Made by a program: the position numbers and the translations under genes. The notes under the pieces are model-generated. The model searched no databases and was not told the origin of the DNA. It worked only from the letters and a program-made list of their open reading frames with translations. A DNA stretch of 64,000 nucleotides. It comes from Turicibacter faecis. Its GTDB lineage: Bacteria; Bacillota_I; Bacilli_A; MOL361; Turicibacteraceae. Shown one piece after another: positions 24,308 to 37,243 of the stretch; within the stretch, counting starts at the first letter, position 1, and each line of letters begins with the position of its first letter. The stretch spans positions 464,001-528,000 of the forward strand of contig NZ_AP028127.1 in the NCBI RefSeq assembly GCF_037076425.1, read 5' to 3'.

Positions 24308-24844
24308 ATGAATTATCCGAAAATCGGACAAACAGTCGAGATACATAGCTATAAACATAACTCTAATATTCATCGCATTTGGCAGGAGACGACCATTTTA
24401 GATGTATCTAATGGAGTGGTTATTGGGGCTAATCATAAAACATTAGTCATGGAAAGTGACGGGAGAACGTGGTATACGAGAGAACCGGCAGTATGCTATT
24501 TTTTTAGTGAGTATTGGTTTAATGTTTTATGCATGTTGCGTAAAGATGGGGTTTACTTTTATTGCAATTTAAGTTCCCCTTTTGTATACGATCAAAAGAC
24601 GATAAAGTATATTGACTACGACTTAGATATAAAGGTTTATCCTAATTTAAAATACGATATTTTGGATGTCGAGGAATATCGTAGACATGGGGAAGAAATG
24701 GGGTATTCATCAGAGGTTAAAGAAATAATTAATCAACAACTCCTTTTATTGAAGGAGATGATTGAATCTAAAAAAGGTCCCTTTGCGCCAGGATTTGCAG
24801 AATATTGGTATGATATTTATAAGAAACGATTAATAAAAAGGTGA
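24308..24844 (+). CDS. DUF402 nucleoside di-/triphosphatase (Ntdp-like)
   Basis: 178 residues from ATG 24308; GAGGGG six bases before favours it over ATG 24302. Seen: WYTREPAVCYFFSEYWFNVLCML and YIDYDLDIKVYPN, KYDILDVEEYRRHGEEMGY, the metal-binding acidic blocks of the DUF402 family, and the PFAPGFAEYWYDIY end. Known: the Staphylococcus member SA1684 hydrolyses nucleoside di- and triphosphates. The stop is eight bases before the next gene's ATG, so it is likely an operon with the aminopeptidase. Confidence 0.87.
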   Translation: MNYPKIGQTVEIHSYKHNSNIHRIWQETTILDVSNGVVIGANHKTLVMESDGRTWYTREPAVCYFFSEYWFNVLCMLRKDGVYFYCNLSSPFVYDQKTIKYIDYDLDIKVYPNLKYDILDVEEYRRHGEEMGYSSEVKEIINQQLLLLKEMIESKKGPFAPGFAEYWYDIYKKRLIKR

Positions 24845-24852
24845 GTGAGAAC

Positions 24853-25965
24853 ATGCGTGATCCACGATTAGAAAAATTAGCAAAAATGTTACTCGAGTAT
24901 TCTAATAAGGTGAAAGCTGGACAACACGTTTTAATTAAAGGGAATGTCTTGACGAAGCCATTGATGAGGGAGTTAATTAAACATACTTATCGTTTGGGGG
25001 CTTATCCTCATATTGAGTTATTGGACGATGAGATTGGTCGTGAAATTTCACTCGGTAATACAGAAGAACGAATGGAACAAACGGTAAAGTGGAATCTTGA
25101 AAAGTATAAAGACATCGATGCGTTTATTACAATTATAGCCGATGAAAATGATTCAGAGTATAGTGATGTTCCTTCAGAAATCAAGGTGATGCAAGCGAAA
25201 GTTGGGAAACCAATTTCTAATTTAATCGTGAATACAAAGGAATGGGTTTTATTAAACTATCCGACTTTTTCTTTAGCACAAAAGGCAAAGATGAGTTTAG
25301 AGCAATTTGAAAATTTCTTGTTAGATGTTTGCCTCGTGGACTATTCGAAAATGAATGAAGCGATGCAGTCTTTAAAAACATTAATGGAAAAGACGGATAA
25401 AGTTCGCCTTGTTGCACCGGGTACGGATTTAACATTTTCAATCAAGGGAATGCCAGCGATTCCGTGCGCAGGAGATTGTAATATTCCGGATGGTGAGGTC
25501 TTTACTGCGCCTATCAAAGATAGTGTCAACGGTGTTATTCAATATAATACAGCGAGTCCTTATCAGGGAACGGTCTTCAGTAATGTTTGCCTAGAATTTA
25601 AGGATGGTAAAATTATTAAAGCAACAGCAGATAATAATGTCGAACAGTTGAATGAAATTTTCAATTCTGATGAGGGAGCCCGTTATGTTGGAGAGTTTGC
25701 TATTGGGGTTAATCCCTTAATCCAACATCCGATGGGGGATATTTTATTTGATGAGAAAATTGATGGAAGTTTACATTTTACTCCGGGGCAAGCTTATGAA
25801 GAAGCAGATAACGGAAATCGTTCAGCTATCCATTGGGATTTAGTTTTAATTCAACGACCAGAGTACGGAGGGGGATCAATTTACTTTGACGATGTCTTAA
25901 TTAGGAAAGATGGACGCTTCGTATTAAGTGAGTTAGAGTGCTTAAATCCTGAAAATTTAATATAA
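24853..25965 (+). CDS. M29 family aminopeptidase (AmpS/PepS-like)
   Basis: 370 residues from ATG 24853, seven bases after AGGTGAG. Seen: MRDPRLEKLAKMLLEYSNKV, VRLVAPGTDLTFSIKG, PDGEVFTAPIKDSVNG, GEFAIGVNPLI and SAIHWDLVLI, with the Glu/His residues that bind the two metal ions in thermophilic metallo-aminopeptidases of clan MQ. Known: it removes N-terminal residues from peptides in the cytoplasm. The length is usual (about 370-410). A bulged terminator follows. Confidence 0.92.
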   Translation: MRDPRLEKLAKMLLEYSNKVKAGQHVLIKGNVLTKPLMRELIKHTYRLGAYPHIELLDDEIGREISLGNTEERMEQTVKWNLEKYKDIDAFITIIADENDSEYSDVPSEIKVMQAKVGKPISNLIVNTKEWVLLNYPTFSLAQKAKMSLEQFENFLLDVCLVDYSKMNEAMQSLKTLMEKTDKVRLVAPGTDLTFSIKGMPAIPCAGDCNIPDGEVFTAPIKDSVNGVIQYNTASPYQGTVFSNVCLEFKDGKIIKATADNNVEQLNEIFNSDEGARYVGEFAIGVNPLIQHPMGDILFDEKIDGSLHFTPGQAYEEADNGNRSAIHWDLVLIQRPEYGGGSIYFDDVLIRKDGRFVLSELECLNPENLI

Positions 25966-25977
25966 AAATATCGTGGG

Positions 25978-26022
25978 GCGCCTTAAGTATTAGAAAGAGA
26001 TCTAATTACTAGGGCGCTTTTT
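25978..26022 (+). terminator. Terminator after the aminopeptidase gene
   Basis: GCGCCTTAAGTATTAG (25978-25993) pairs, with two bulges, with CTAATTACTAGGGCGC (26002-26017), then TTTTT. Confidence 0.75.
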
Positions 26023-26306
26023 GGATGAATAAAATAGAGGAAATATTAAATAAAGTACCTTAGATTGTTCTTAGACGAGAGAAAATGCAACCTTTAAGCG
26101 AGGAGGGGGAGATCCAATTCATTTCAGAAAGTAGGATGATTTTCTCTTATTTTAAGGGGCGCATTCAGTTTTATATCCCCCAATGTTTGGAATACATAGT
26201 CTTATATTTTTTGGGAGAATAGGGTTAGAAAATATGGGTAATCTTTGATATATATAGGAGAAATGTTAGGAAAAATAGAAAAAATATAAAAAAATGATAA
26301 ATGTAG
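26023..26306. other. AT-rich spacer upstream of the rrn promoters
   Basis: I see no gene here. The stretch is AT-rich, with A-tracts near 26275-26295 that could form an UP-element-like region just above the first rrn promoter. Confidence 0.4.
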
Positions 26307-26335
26307 TTGATTTTTGATATTTATCATGCTAATAT
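26307..26335 (+). promoter_or_regulatory. rrn promoter P1
   Basis: TTGATT (26307-26312), 17 bases, TAATAT (26330-26335). It is followed by AGAGAAGTCGCCAA. Confidence 0.75.
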
Positions 26336-26389
26336 AGAGAAGTCGCCAACAGGGCGATGGAAAAGAAAACAAAAAAAGTTAAAAAGTGT

Positions 26390-26418
26390 TTGACAGAAAC
26401 GGTTGAACATGATAAACT
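26390..26418 (+). promoter_or_regulatory. rrn promoter P2
   Basis: TTGACA (26390-26395), 17 bases, TAAACT (26413-26418). It is followed by AGAAAAGTCGCCAA. Confidence 0.8.
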
Positions 26419-26473
26419 AGAAAAGTCGCCAAGAGAGGCAGACAAGAAATCTTACGAAAAAGATAAAAAACAT

Positions 26474-26502
26474 TTGACAAAAAAAGTCGAATGTGGTAAG
26501 AT
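26474..26502 (+). promoter_or_regulatory. rrn promoter P3
   Basis: TTGACA (26474-26479), 17 bases, TAAGAT (26497-26502). It is followed by AAAGAAGTCGCCAA and a small GCC/GGC hairpin. Confidence 0.8.
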
Positions 26503-26536
26503 AAAGAAGTCGCCAAAAGGCGAGAGAAGTTCTTTG

Positions 26537-26554
26537 AAAACTAAACAGAACGTC
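26537..26554 (+). other. 16S processing stem, 5' arm (3' arm 28129-28146)
   Basis: AAAACTAAACAGAACGTC is perfectly complementary to GACGTTCTGTTTAGTTTT just after 16S. It forms the long RNase III-type stem. TTCTTTGAAAAC before it is boxA-like and recurs before 23S. Confidence 0.85.
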
Positions 26555-26599
26555 AAGAATCATGAGCGAAAGAAATTTCGCAAGCTAAGGAAACAAACA

Positions 26600-28117
<1,518 letters not shown>

Positions 28118-28180
28118 ATGGAGAAAGAGACGTTCTGTTTAGTTTTGGGAGAATTTCGATTTTCCTAGAATTGATCTTTG

Positions 28181-28197
28181 AAAACTAGATATCTTCT
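28181..28197 (+). other. 23S processing stem, 5' arm (3' arm 31116-31132)
   Basis: AAAACTAGATATCTTCT pairs with AGAAGGTATCTAGTTTT after 23S with a single G-T pair. Confidence 0.8.
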
Positions 28198-28207
28198 GAA
28201 GAAGAAA

Positions 28208-31102
<2,895 letters not shown>

Positions 31103-31155
31103 AGGAAGAAAAAGAAGAAGGTATCTAGTTTTGTGAGATTGAGAAATCTGACAAG

Positions 31156-31265
31156 GTCTAGTGATAAAGGCAAGGAGGGCACACCTGTTTCCATACCGAA
31201 CACAGAAGTTAAGCTCCTTAGCGCCGAGGGTAGTACGCGAGTGCGAGAGTAGGACGTCGCTAGGC
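31156..31265 (+). rRNA. rrf: 5S ribosomal RNA
   Basis: About 110 bases, with ACACCTGTTTCCATACCGAA and AGAAGTTAAGCTCCTTAGCG, closed by GTCTAGTG / CGCTAGGC terminal pairing. Confidence 0.92.
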
Positions 31266-31281
31266 CGAAATAATAATAAAA

Positions 31282-31358
31282 GCCTCAATAGCTCAGTTGG
31301 TTAGAGCACTTGACTGTTAATCAAGGGGTCCTAGGTTCGAGTCCTAGTTGGGGCGCCA
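31282..31358 (+). tRNA. tRNA-Asn (GTT)
   Basis: Acceptor GCCTCAA/TTGGGGC, anticodon GTT in ACTGTTAAT, CCA encoded. It is the first of seven tRNAs after the rrn operon. Confidence 0.95.
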
Positions 31359-31368
31359 TTTAAAAAAT

Positions 31369-31445
31369 GGCCCGTTGGTGAAGCGGTTTAACACACATGC
31401 CTTTCACGCATGCATACACGGGTTCGAATCCCGTACGGGTCACCA
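31369..31445 (+). tRNA. tRNA-Glu (TTC)
   Basis: Acceptor GGCCCGT/ACGGGTC, anticodon TTC in CCTTTCACG, CCA encoded. Confidence 0.95.
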
Positions 31446-31453
31446 TAAAAAGT

Positions 31454-31529
31454 GGAGGATTAGCTCAGCTGGGAGAGCATCTGCCTTACAAGCAGAGGGT
31501 CGGCGGTTCGAGCCCGTCATCCTCCACCA
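31454..31529 (+). tRNA. tRNA-Val (TAC)
   Basis: Acceptor GGAGGAT/ATCCTCC, anticodon TAC in CCTTACAAG, CCA encoded. Confidence 0.95.
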
Positions 31530-31535
31530 TAAATA

Positions 31536-31611
<76 letters not shown>

Positions 31612-31615
31612 TTAT

Positions 31616-31692
31616 GGCGATTGTGGCGAAGTGGTTAACGCATCGGATTGTGGCTCCGACATTCGTGGGTTCGATTCCCATCAGTCGCCCCA
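31616..31692 (+). tRNA. tRNA-His (GTG)
   Basis: Anticodon GTG in ATTGTGGCT. The extra 5' G (G-1) opposite C73, characteristic of tRNA-His, is encoded. CCA encoded. Confidence 0.95.
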
Positions 31693-31712
31693 TATAAAAA
31701 TTAATACAATTG

Positions 31713-31786
31713 GGCGCCATAGCCAAGTGGTAAGGCGTGGGACTGCAACTCCCTGATCATCGGTTCAAATCCGATTGGCGCCTCCA
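31713..31786 (+). tRNA. tRNA-Cys (GCA)
   Basis: Acceptor GGCGCCA/TGGCGCC, anticodon GCA in ACTGCAACT, discriminator T, CCA encoded. Confidence 0.95.
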
Positions 31787-31801
31787 ATTAGATAATGATG
31801 T

Positions 31802-31890
31802 GCCTGGGTGGCGGAACTGGTAGACGCACAGGACTTAAAATCCTGCGGGTGGTGACACCCGTGCCGGTTCGATTCCGGCCCTAGGCACCA
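31802..31890 (+). tRNA. tRNA-Leu (TAA)
   Basis: 89 bases with a long variable arm (GGGTGGTGACACCC), anticodon TAA in ACTTAAAAT, CCA encoded. Confidence 0.95.
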
Positions 31891-31903
31891 ATTAAATGTA
31901 GAC

Positions 31904-31928
31904 GAGTAGATAATACTCTTTTTTTTTG
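31904..31928 (+). terminator. Terminator of the rrn-tRNA operon
   Basis: GAGTA (31904-31908) pairs with TACTC (31914-31918), followed by a run of about ten T. Confidence 0.75.
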
Positions 31929-31983
31929 TTTTAAAATATATGAGCTGAAATATTTTTATAATCTATAATTGGATGTGTCTAGA

Positions 31984-32769
31984 ATGAAAAAATTGAAATT
32001 AATGTTGGAAACCAGTTATTCAATTGATGCCATCTTTCATTTGAGAAAATCTTCAATAATAGTTAGCCTTTTATTTTTAGTAATGTTGTCTATCATGCAA
32101 ATGACACCTACGGCTTTCGCTTTAATAGGAGATGCTCCTTATCGATGGGACTTAAATATCTGGAAAGTATCAGAAACCTCAAAGCATGTATTAGAAAATT
32201 CCCTACCTACGGATTGTATGGTTAATAATCAATTACTTAGTTGTAAACAATCGAACGTTATTGAATTGCCAGAGGGAATTAAAGTAGCGTTTAATTCTTC
32301 ACAAGATCAAGTTAATAACGGTCTTATTTTTAATGATGATTATTTTCTATTTATTGAAAATGGTAATGAGTATAAACTAGGGTATTCGAAATTTGAAGAT
32401 TTAAATTTTGCTGAAACGAGTTATGATGATATTTTTAATCGGGTAGCGTCAACTATTAAGCCAGTTTTTATGCCTTCCTTGTTAATGGCGACGTATCAGT
32501 CAGGAATCTTATTAACATTTGTGTTTACAGTGGTAGTTTCCATTTTATTCATGTTATTGAAGATGGGGCGTCAGACTTTTTTAACTTATAAAGAAGTTTT
32601 AAATTTAGTTATTTATTCCTCAACATTTCCAGCAGTCATGGCTCTTGTGATTGGAATGTTTAACGGCGCTTTATCAATGATTATTTATAATATTGGAACG
32701 CTAGTGGTCTTATTTTTTGTTTATCGGCAAAAGATTGAGCCCTATTTATCGGGAGATTTAGCAGGTTAA
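31984..32769 (+). CDS. DUF1189-like membrane protein
   Basis: 261 residues from ATG 31984 (weak GGATGTG upstream). Seen: one N-terminal membrane segment (about residues 24-46), an extracellular part of about 110 residues with two Cys (CMVNNQLLSCK), and four C-terminal hydrophobic segments from about residue 160. The layout and the SLLMATYQSG / FLTYKEVLNL blocks fit the Firmicute DUF1189 family of unknown function. The stop lies inside the terminator stem. Confidence 0.7.
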   Translation: MKKLKLMLETSYSIDAIFHLRKSSIIVSLLFLVMLSIMQMTPTAFALIGDAPYRWDLNIWKVSETSKHVLENSLPTDCMVNNQLLSCKQSNVIELPEGIKVAFNSSQDQVNNGLIFNDDYFLFIENGNEYKLGYSKFEDLNFAETSYDDIFNRVASTIKPVFMPSLLMATYQSGILLTFVFTVVVSILFMLLKMGRQTFLTYKEVLNLVIYSSTFPAVMALVIGMFNGALSMIIYNIGTLVVLFFVYRQKIEPYLSGDLAG

Positions 32770-32782
32770 TCCTGCTTTTTTT
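32760..32782 (+). terminator. Intrinsic terminator
   Basis: AGCAGG (32760-32765) pairs with CCTGCT (32771-32776), followed by T7. It overlaps the stop codon of the preceding gene. Confidence 0.75.
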
Positions 32783-32902
32783 ATTTGATGGCAATTCTTA
32801 TCCAAAAGATAAGGGAGACTTACTCGAAGGACATAATAATTCAATTGTGCTTGAGTTTTATTTAAATTCCTAGTAAAGTAAAGAAGAAGAAAGGTGATTA
32901 AT

Positions 32903-33988
32903 TTGAAACAAAAGACACAGTTAACAGATAACCTGATACAGGAATTACGTCTATCTCATTCTAATGAACTTAAAGAGGAATTAATTAAGTATAGTAAAGA
33001 GGTGGGAATAGACGCGATTGGATTTAGTTCTGTTGATTCTTTTTTATTTTTAGGAGAGGAACTCAGACGACGCGAAGAGGTAGGGTGGTCTTCAGGTCTT
33101 GCTAAGGGGACGATTGAAGAACGTACAAATCCTATCTTATCAATGTCGGATGCTAAATCTTTTATTTCGATTGCAATTGCCTATCCCCGCAAGGCTAACT
33201 TACCTAAGCAAGATCGCAGTAATCCATTTGCACAATTTTCACGGTCTTCATGGGGGATGGATTATCATCAGTTTGTTGATGCGAAATTGCAGTTATTAGA
33301 TGATTGGTTAAGAGATAATATTCCTGGAATAAAGGTGATAAGAAGCGTTGATACGGGAGTTTTTAATGATCGTGCAATCGCCCTTCGTAGCGGAATTGGA
33401 TTTAGTGGAAAGAATAGCTCGATTATTCATCAGGAATTAGGAAGTTACATTTATCTTGGGGAGTTACTTGTCAATTATGAGTTTACTCCGGATGTGATGA
33501 AAGAGCGACAATGTGGGACGTGCAATCGCTGTGTTCGTGCTTGCCCAACAAAGGCGATTCAAGCGGATGGAGGACTAAATGAAAAAAGATGTCTTTCTTA
33601 TGTGACCCAGGCGAAAGAATACTTAGATCCAGAATTATATGAGAAAATTAGTCAAACCATTTATGGATGTGATATCTGTCAAGAGGTTTGTCCGTTTAAT
33701 GCCGAAGTGGATTTTCATCATCATCCTGAATTAGAACCTACAGGTGTCGAGTTTCCGAACATACAAGAGATTCTAACGTTAACGAATAAAGAGTTTAAAA
33801 TGAAATATGGTCACTTAGCTGGATCTTGGCGTGGTGTATCCGTGTTGAAACGAAATGCGATGTTTAATGCCGGTTTTTATAAATATAAAGAGGCCTTACC
33901 TGAAATTTTAAAGATAAGAGATGGACAAGGTCCAAAGTGGCTAAAGGATGCGGCTAAACAAGCGTATATTAGGCTAGAGAAAAGATAA
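32903..33988 (+). CDS. queG: Epoxyqueuosine reductase
   Basis: 361 residues from TTG 32903, supported by AAAGGTGA just upstream; the in-frame GTG at 32894 lies inside that site. Seen: the cobalamin-binding N-terminal part with SVDTGVFNDRAIALRSGIGF holding the catalytic Asp, two 4Fe-4S sets (CGTCNRCVRACP and CDICQEVCPFN), and a short C-terminal HEAT-like tail. Known: it is the last step of queuosine synthesis in tRNA. The next gene is another wobble-position modifier, trmL. Confidence 0.95.
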   Translation: MKQKTQLTDNLIQELRLSHSNELKEELIKYSKEVGIDAIGFSSVDSFLFLGEELRRREEVGWSSGLAKGTIEERTNPILSMSDAKSFISIAIAYPRKANLPKQDRSNPFAQFSRSSWGMDYHQFVDAKLQLLDDWLRDNIPGIKVIRSVDTGVFNDRAIALRSGIGFSGKNSSIIHQELGSYIYLGELLVNYEFTPDVMKERQCGTCNRCVRACPTKAIQADGGLNEKRCLSYVTQAKEYLDPELYEKISQTIYGCDICQEVCPFNAEVDFHHHPELEPTGVEFPNIQEILTLTNKEFKMKYGHLAGSWRGVSVLKRNAMFNAGFYKYKEALPEILKIRDGQGPKWLKDAAKQAYIRLEKR

Positions 33989-34101
33989 GATTATTTCAAA
34001 AAGTGAGTTGTTTTATGTTAAAATATAAGGTAGAGTTAACACAAATTATTTTTTAGGAAGATAAGAATCATTCTATTTTATAATCGTTGAGGTGATTAAT
34101 T

Positions 34102-34623
34102 ATGGCAATTCATTTAGTTCAATACAATCCAGAAATTCCTCAAAATACTGGGAATATTATGCGTACATGCGCAGCAACAGATATTAAATTACATTTAATT
34201 AAGCCAATGGGATTTTCACTAGATGAAAAAAGTGTTAAACGTTCAGGGGCAAACTATATCAATGAGGTAGACTATACCGTTTATGAAAATTGGGAAGAGT
34301 TTGTTGAGAAAAATAAAGGGGGGAAATTCTGTTTTTGCACGCGTTATGGACAAAAAAATCACGCGCAAATGGACTTTTCTAATCCTAATGAGGACTACTA
34401 TATCATTTTAGGAGCTGAAAGTAGCGGAATTCCAAAGGAAATTTTGCGTCCATATTTTGATAATTGTTTCCGTGTACCGATGACAAATAAGGTTCGCTCA
34501 TTAAATGTTTCGAATGTCGCAGCGATTTTAGCTTATGAAGCACTCCGACAACAAGAATTTTTAGATTTATGGACAGTAGAACCATTTAAGGGAGCAGATT
34601 GGGTGTTACGTGACGACGAATAG
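34102..34623 (+). CDS. trmL: tRNA (cytidine/uridine-34 2'-O)-methyltransferase
   Basis: 173 residues, SPOUT fold. Seen: LVQYNPEIPQNTGNIMRTCA, the knot region IILGAESSGIPKEIL and PMTNKVRSLNVSNVAAILAYE. Known: it methylates the ribose of wobble position 34 in tRNA-Leu with S-adenosylmethionine. The start follows GAGGTGATTAATT. It stands downstream of queG with 113 bases between, possibly with its own promoter (TATAAG box near 34023). Confidence 0.95.
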   Translation: MAIHLVQYNPEIPQNTGNIMRTCAATDIKLHLIKPMGFSLDEKSVKRSGANYINEVDYTVYENWEEFVEKNKGGKFCFCTRYGQKNHAQMDFSNPNEDYYIILGAESSGIPKEILRPYFDNCFRVPMTNKVRSLNVSNVAAILAYEALRQQEFLDLWTVEPFKGADWVLRDDE

Positions 34624-34628
34624 GCAAT

Positions 34629-34669
34629 AAAAAAAGCAGTGGGATGTTAAGGTAACCACCGCTTTTTCT
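34629..34669 (+). terminator. Terminator after trmL
   Basis: AAAAAGCAGTGG pairs with CCACCGCTTTTT around a 16-base loop that can pair further. Confidence 0.7.
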
Positions 34670-34736
34670 TTGTTGTTGGTATCTGTTTGATGTTATAAGA
34701 CAGATGAAAATCATAAATGTTTTTGGAGGAAATGGG

Positions 34737-35405
34737 ATGGCTAAAATTTTAATTGTGGAAGACGACGTAAGTATTCAACAAATGATTACAGAATTGTTGC
34801 AACGGCATGGCTTTTCTACCGATTGTGCCTACTCTGGAACGGAAGCCTTATTGTTATTAGAAAGGGATGTGTATGATTTAATTTTACTTGATCTTGTTTT
34901 ACCAGGAGTAAGTGGAGAAGCGATTATTGAGCGTGTGAATGGGGCACCGATTATTGTATTGAGTGCGAAGGTGTCCGTAGATGATAAGGTGAATTGTTTA
35001 TTAGCGGGTGCGAATGACTATTTGACAAAGCCCTTTTATGCAGATGAATTATTGGCAAGAATAGAGGTCCAATTAAGGTTAAATAATAATAGTGCACAAA
35101 TCGGAACGCTAAGATATAAAGGATTAGAATTGTTAGCAGAGACACAGACATTGATGTTAAATAGTGAAAGGATTCATTTAACACGAACGGAAACGGCTAT
35201 TTTAAAACAATTATTGTTACACCCGACTCAAGTTCTTACTAAAAGTAGGTTATTGGATTTATTAAGTGATGAAGCAGGGGCTGGAGCTTGTGATGAGTCC
35301 TCCTTAAAAGTTCATATGAGTAATATTCGAAAGAAGATTAAAGAGGTAAGTGGTGAGAATTATATTGAGTCAGTTTGGGGAGTTGGATTTAAACTTAAGG
35401 AATAA
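34737..35405 (+). CDS. OmpR-family response regulator
   Basis: 222 residues from ATG 34737 after GGAGG. Seen: a receiver domain with acidic pocket Glu8-Asp9-Asp10, phospho-acceptor Asp52 in LILLDLVLPG and Lys in DYLTKPF, then a winged helix with TRTETAILKQLLLHP and WGVGFKL. It heads a run RR - ABC ATPase - permease - kinase on one strand. Known: such sets usually sense antimicrobial peptides or envelope stress and switch on the adjacent exporter. Confidence 0.95.
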   Translation: MAKILIVEDDVSIQQMITELLQRHGFSTDCAYSGTEALLLLERDVYDLILLDLVLPGVSGEAIIERVNGAPIIVLSAKVSVDDKVNCLLAGANDYLTKPFYADELLARIEVQLRLNNNSAQIGTLRYKGLELLAETQTLMLNSERIHLTRTETAILKQLLLHPTQVLTKSRLLDLLSDEAGAGACDESSLKVHMSNIRKKIKEVSGENYIESVWGVGFKLKE

Positions 35406-35491
35406 AAATCTTTACGAAATCTTAACTTTTTCTTTTTCGCTTTCTTAATCCTTTTATTGTATAGTGAGTGTATTATGAAAGGAGTGATGAT

Positions 35492-36403
35492 ATGACGTTC
35501 GTCTTAGAAGCTACTAATTTAGAAAAGAAATACAAAGATTTTACGGCTTTAAAGCATTTGAATCTTCATGTGAAAAAAGGGGCGATTTATGGATTAATTG
35601 GGAAAAATGGTGCTGGAAAAACGACGCTCATTCGGATTATTTGCGGGTTACAAGAGCCAACTAACGGAACGTACGCCATTTATGGTGTGTTGAATCATGA
35701 AAAGATCACAGAGGTTAGAAAGCGAATGGGAGCCATTATCGAAACACCGTCCATTTACGGTGAGATGACGGCACGAGATAATCTGATTGACCAATATAAG
35801 TTAGTGGGGATGCCAACTCATGACGGAATTGATGAGTTGTTAACATTAGTTGGATTAAACCATACGGGAAAGAAGAAGGTTAAAAATTTTTCTTTAGGGA
35901 TGAAGCAACGGTTAGGAATTGCGATGGCACTTGCTAATCAACCCGACTTTTTAATTTTAGATGAACCGATTAATGGTTTAGATCCCGAAGGGATTATTGA
36001 AATCCGAGAGTTGATTTTAAAATTAAATCGTGAAAAGAGAATCACGATTTTAATTTCGAGTCACTACTTAGACGAATTATCAAAAATAGCGACTCATTAT
36101 GGTTTTTTAGATAAGGGGTTTATCGTTGAAGAAATAAGTCATGAAGAATTGATGAAAAAATTAGAACGTAAAATAGAGTTAACGGTGAATCAACCAACAG
36201 AATTTGTTAAATACTTTGAAAAGTGCCAGATTCCTTATGAGGTTATTGATCGAAGAACAATCAATGTTTATGGAAAGTATAACTTATCAAGTTTTATTAC
36301 TGAGCTATCCAATCATCAGTTAACGGTAGAGGAGATTCACGAACACGAGGAATCACTCGAAAGTTATTATATGAATTTAATTGGGGGTGCCATAAATGAT
36401 TAG
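35492..36403 (+). CDS. ABC transporter ATPase, BcrA-like
   Basis: 303 residues from ATG 35492 after AAAGGAG. Seen: Walker A GKNGAGKTTL, signature SLGMKQRLG, Walker B FLILDEPINGLD and a switch His in ISSHYLDEL, with a C-terminal extension of about 85 residues. Known: this layout is that of BcrA/LanF-type ATPases that drive removal of bacitracin or lantibiotics. The 86-base gap before it contains two TCTTAA repeats about 24 bases apart that could bind the response regulator (inference). It overlaps the permease gene by eight bases. Confidence 0.93.
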   Translation: MTFVLEATNLEKKYKDFTALKHLNLHVKKGAIYGLIGKNGAGKTTLIRIICGLQEPTNGTYAIYGVLNHEKITEVRKRMGAIIETPSIYGEMTARDNLIDQYKLVGMPTHDGIDELLTLVGLNHTGKKKVKNFSLGMKQRLGIAMALANQPDFLILDEPINGLDPEGIIEIRELILKLNREKRITILISSHYLDELSKIATHYGFLDKGFIVEEISHEELMKKLERKIELTVNQPTEFVKYFEKCQIPYEVIDRRTINVYGKYNLSSFITELSNHQLTVEEIHEHEESLESYYMNLIGGAIND

Positions 36404-37229
36404 ATTGTTAGATGCAGGATTTACACGACTAAAGAAAAGTAAAGTATTTTTGCTCATTTGTTTATTTAGTATAGGATTTGCGTTATTTATGCTTGGTGTG
36501 AGTTATAAAGATATGAAGCAGTACCAAGAGGTGATTGATGTAGCCCAACTTCTGCTTAATTATTCGACAATGATTGGAGTCGTAATTGCCATCTTTACAA
36601 GTTTATTTTTAGGCGTAGAGTATTCAGAGGGGGCTATTCGAAATAAAATTAGCATGGGTCATAAAAGAACTGCTATTTATTTATCTAATTTAATTTTGAC
36701 AAGCATAACGAGTGTGTTTGCTTATCTTTTGTTTATGTTGGTGGTGGGGATGATAGGAATCCCCTTATTTGGAGGAATCACAGCGCCTATTTTGATGTTG
36801 GTGAAAGTATTAGGATGTATCCTTGTAGCGATTGTTGCCTACTCAAGTTTATTTACGTTTATTGCGATGATGATTTCTAATAAAACGGTGATGGCGATTA
36901 CGTCTATTATGGTGGTATTTTTGATGATGATGGGGTCGTTGACGTGTTTAAATATTTTAGGGATGCCTAAGACTATTCAAACGACAACGATTCTTAATCA
37001 GGAAACCAATGAATTTAAAATAGAGGAGATGCCTAATCCTAAGTATCCGAGTGCCACAGAAAGAAAAGTTTATCAAACTTTATTGGATATAAATCCAGCA
37101 GGTCAAATGTTTCAACTAGCTGGGCGAACCGTTCCTAATTTAAAAGCATTGCCTCTTTATTCTTTAGGAATATTAATCGTATTTACAGGTGGTGGCCTCG
37201 CTCTGTTTAAGAAGAAGGAACTGAAATAG
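36396..37229 (+). CDS. ABC-2 type permease, BcrB-like
   Basis: 277 residues with six predicted membrane segments (about 18-36, 58-78, 100-125, 133-160, 165-190, 250-270) and an extracellular loop around residues 195-245. It is coupled to the ATPase by an ATG inside that gene's last codons. Known: it partners BcrA-type ATPases as the membrane half of ABC-2 exporters. The substrate is likely an antimicrobial peptide or lipid-linked compound (inference from the sensor kinase beside it). Confidence 0.9.
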   Translation: MIRLLDAGFTRLKKSKVFLLICLFSIGFALFMLGVSYKDMKQYQEVIDVAQLLLNYSTMIGVVIAIFTSLFLGVEYSEGAIRNKISMGHKRTAIYLSNLILTSITSVFAYLLFMLVVGMIGIPLFGGITAPILMLVKVLGCILVAIVAYSSLFTFIAMMISNKTVMAITSIMVVFLMMMGSLTCLNILGMPKTIQTTTILNQETNEFKIEEMPNPKYPSATERKVYQTLLDINPAGQMFQLAGRTVPNLKALPLYSLGILIVFTGGGLALFKKKELK

Positions 37230-37243
37230 AGAGGAGTTTATTT

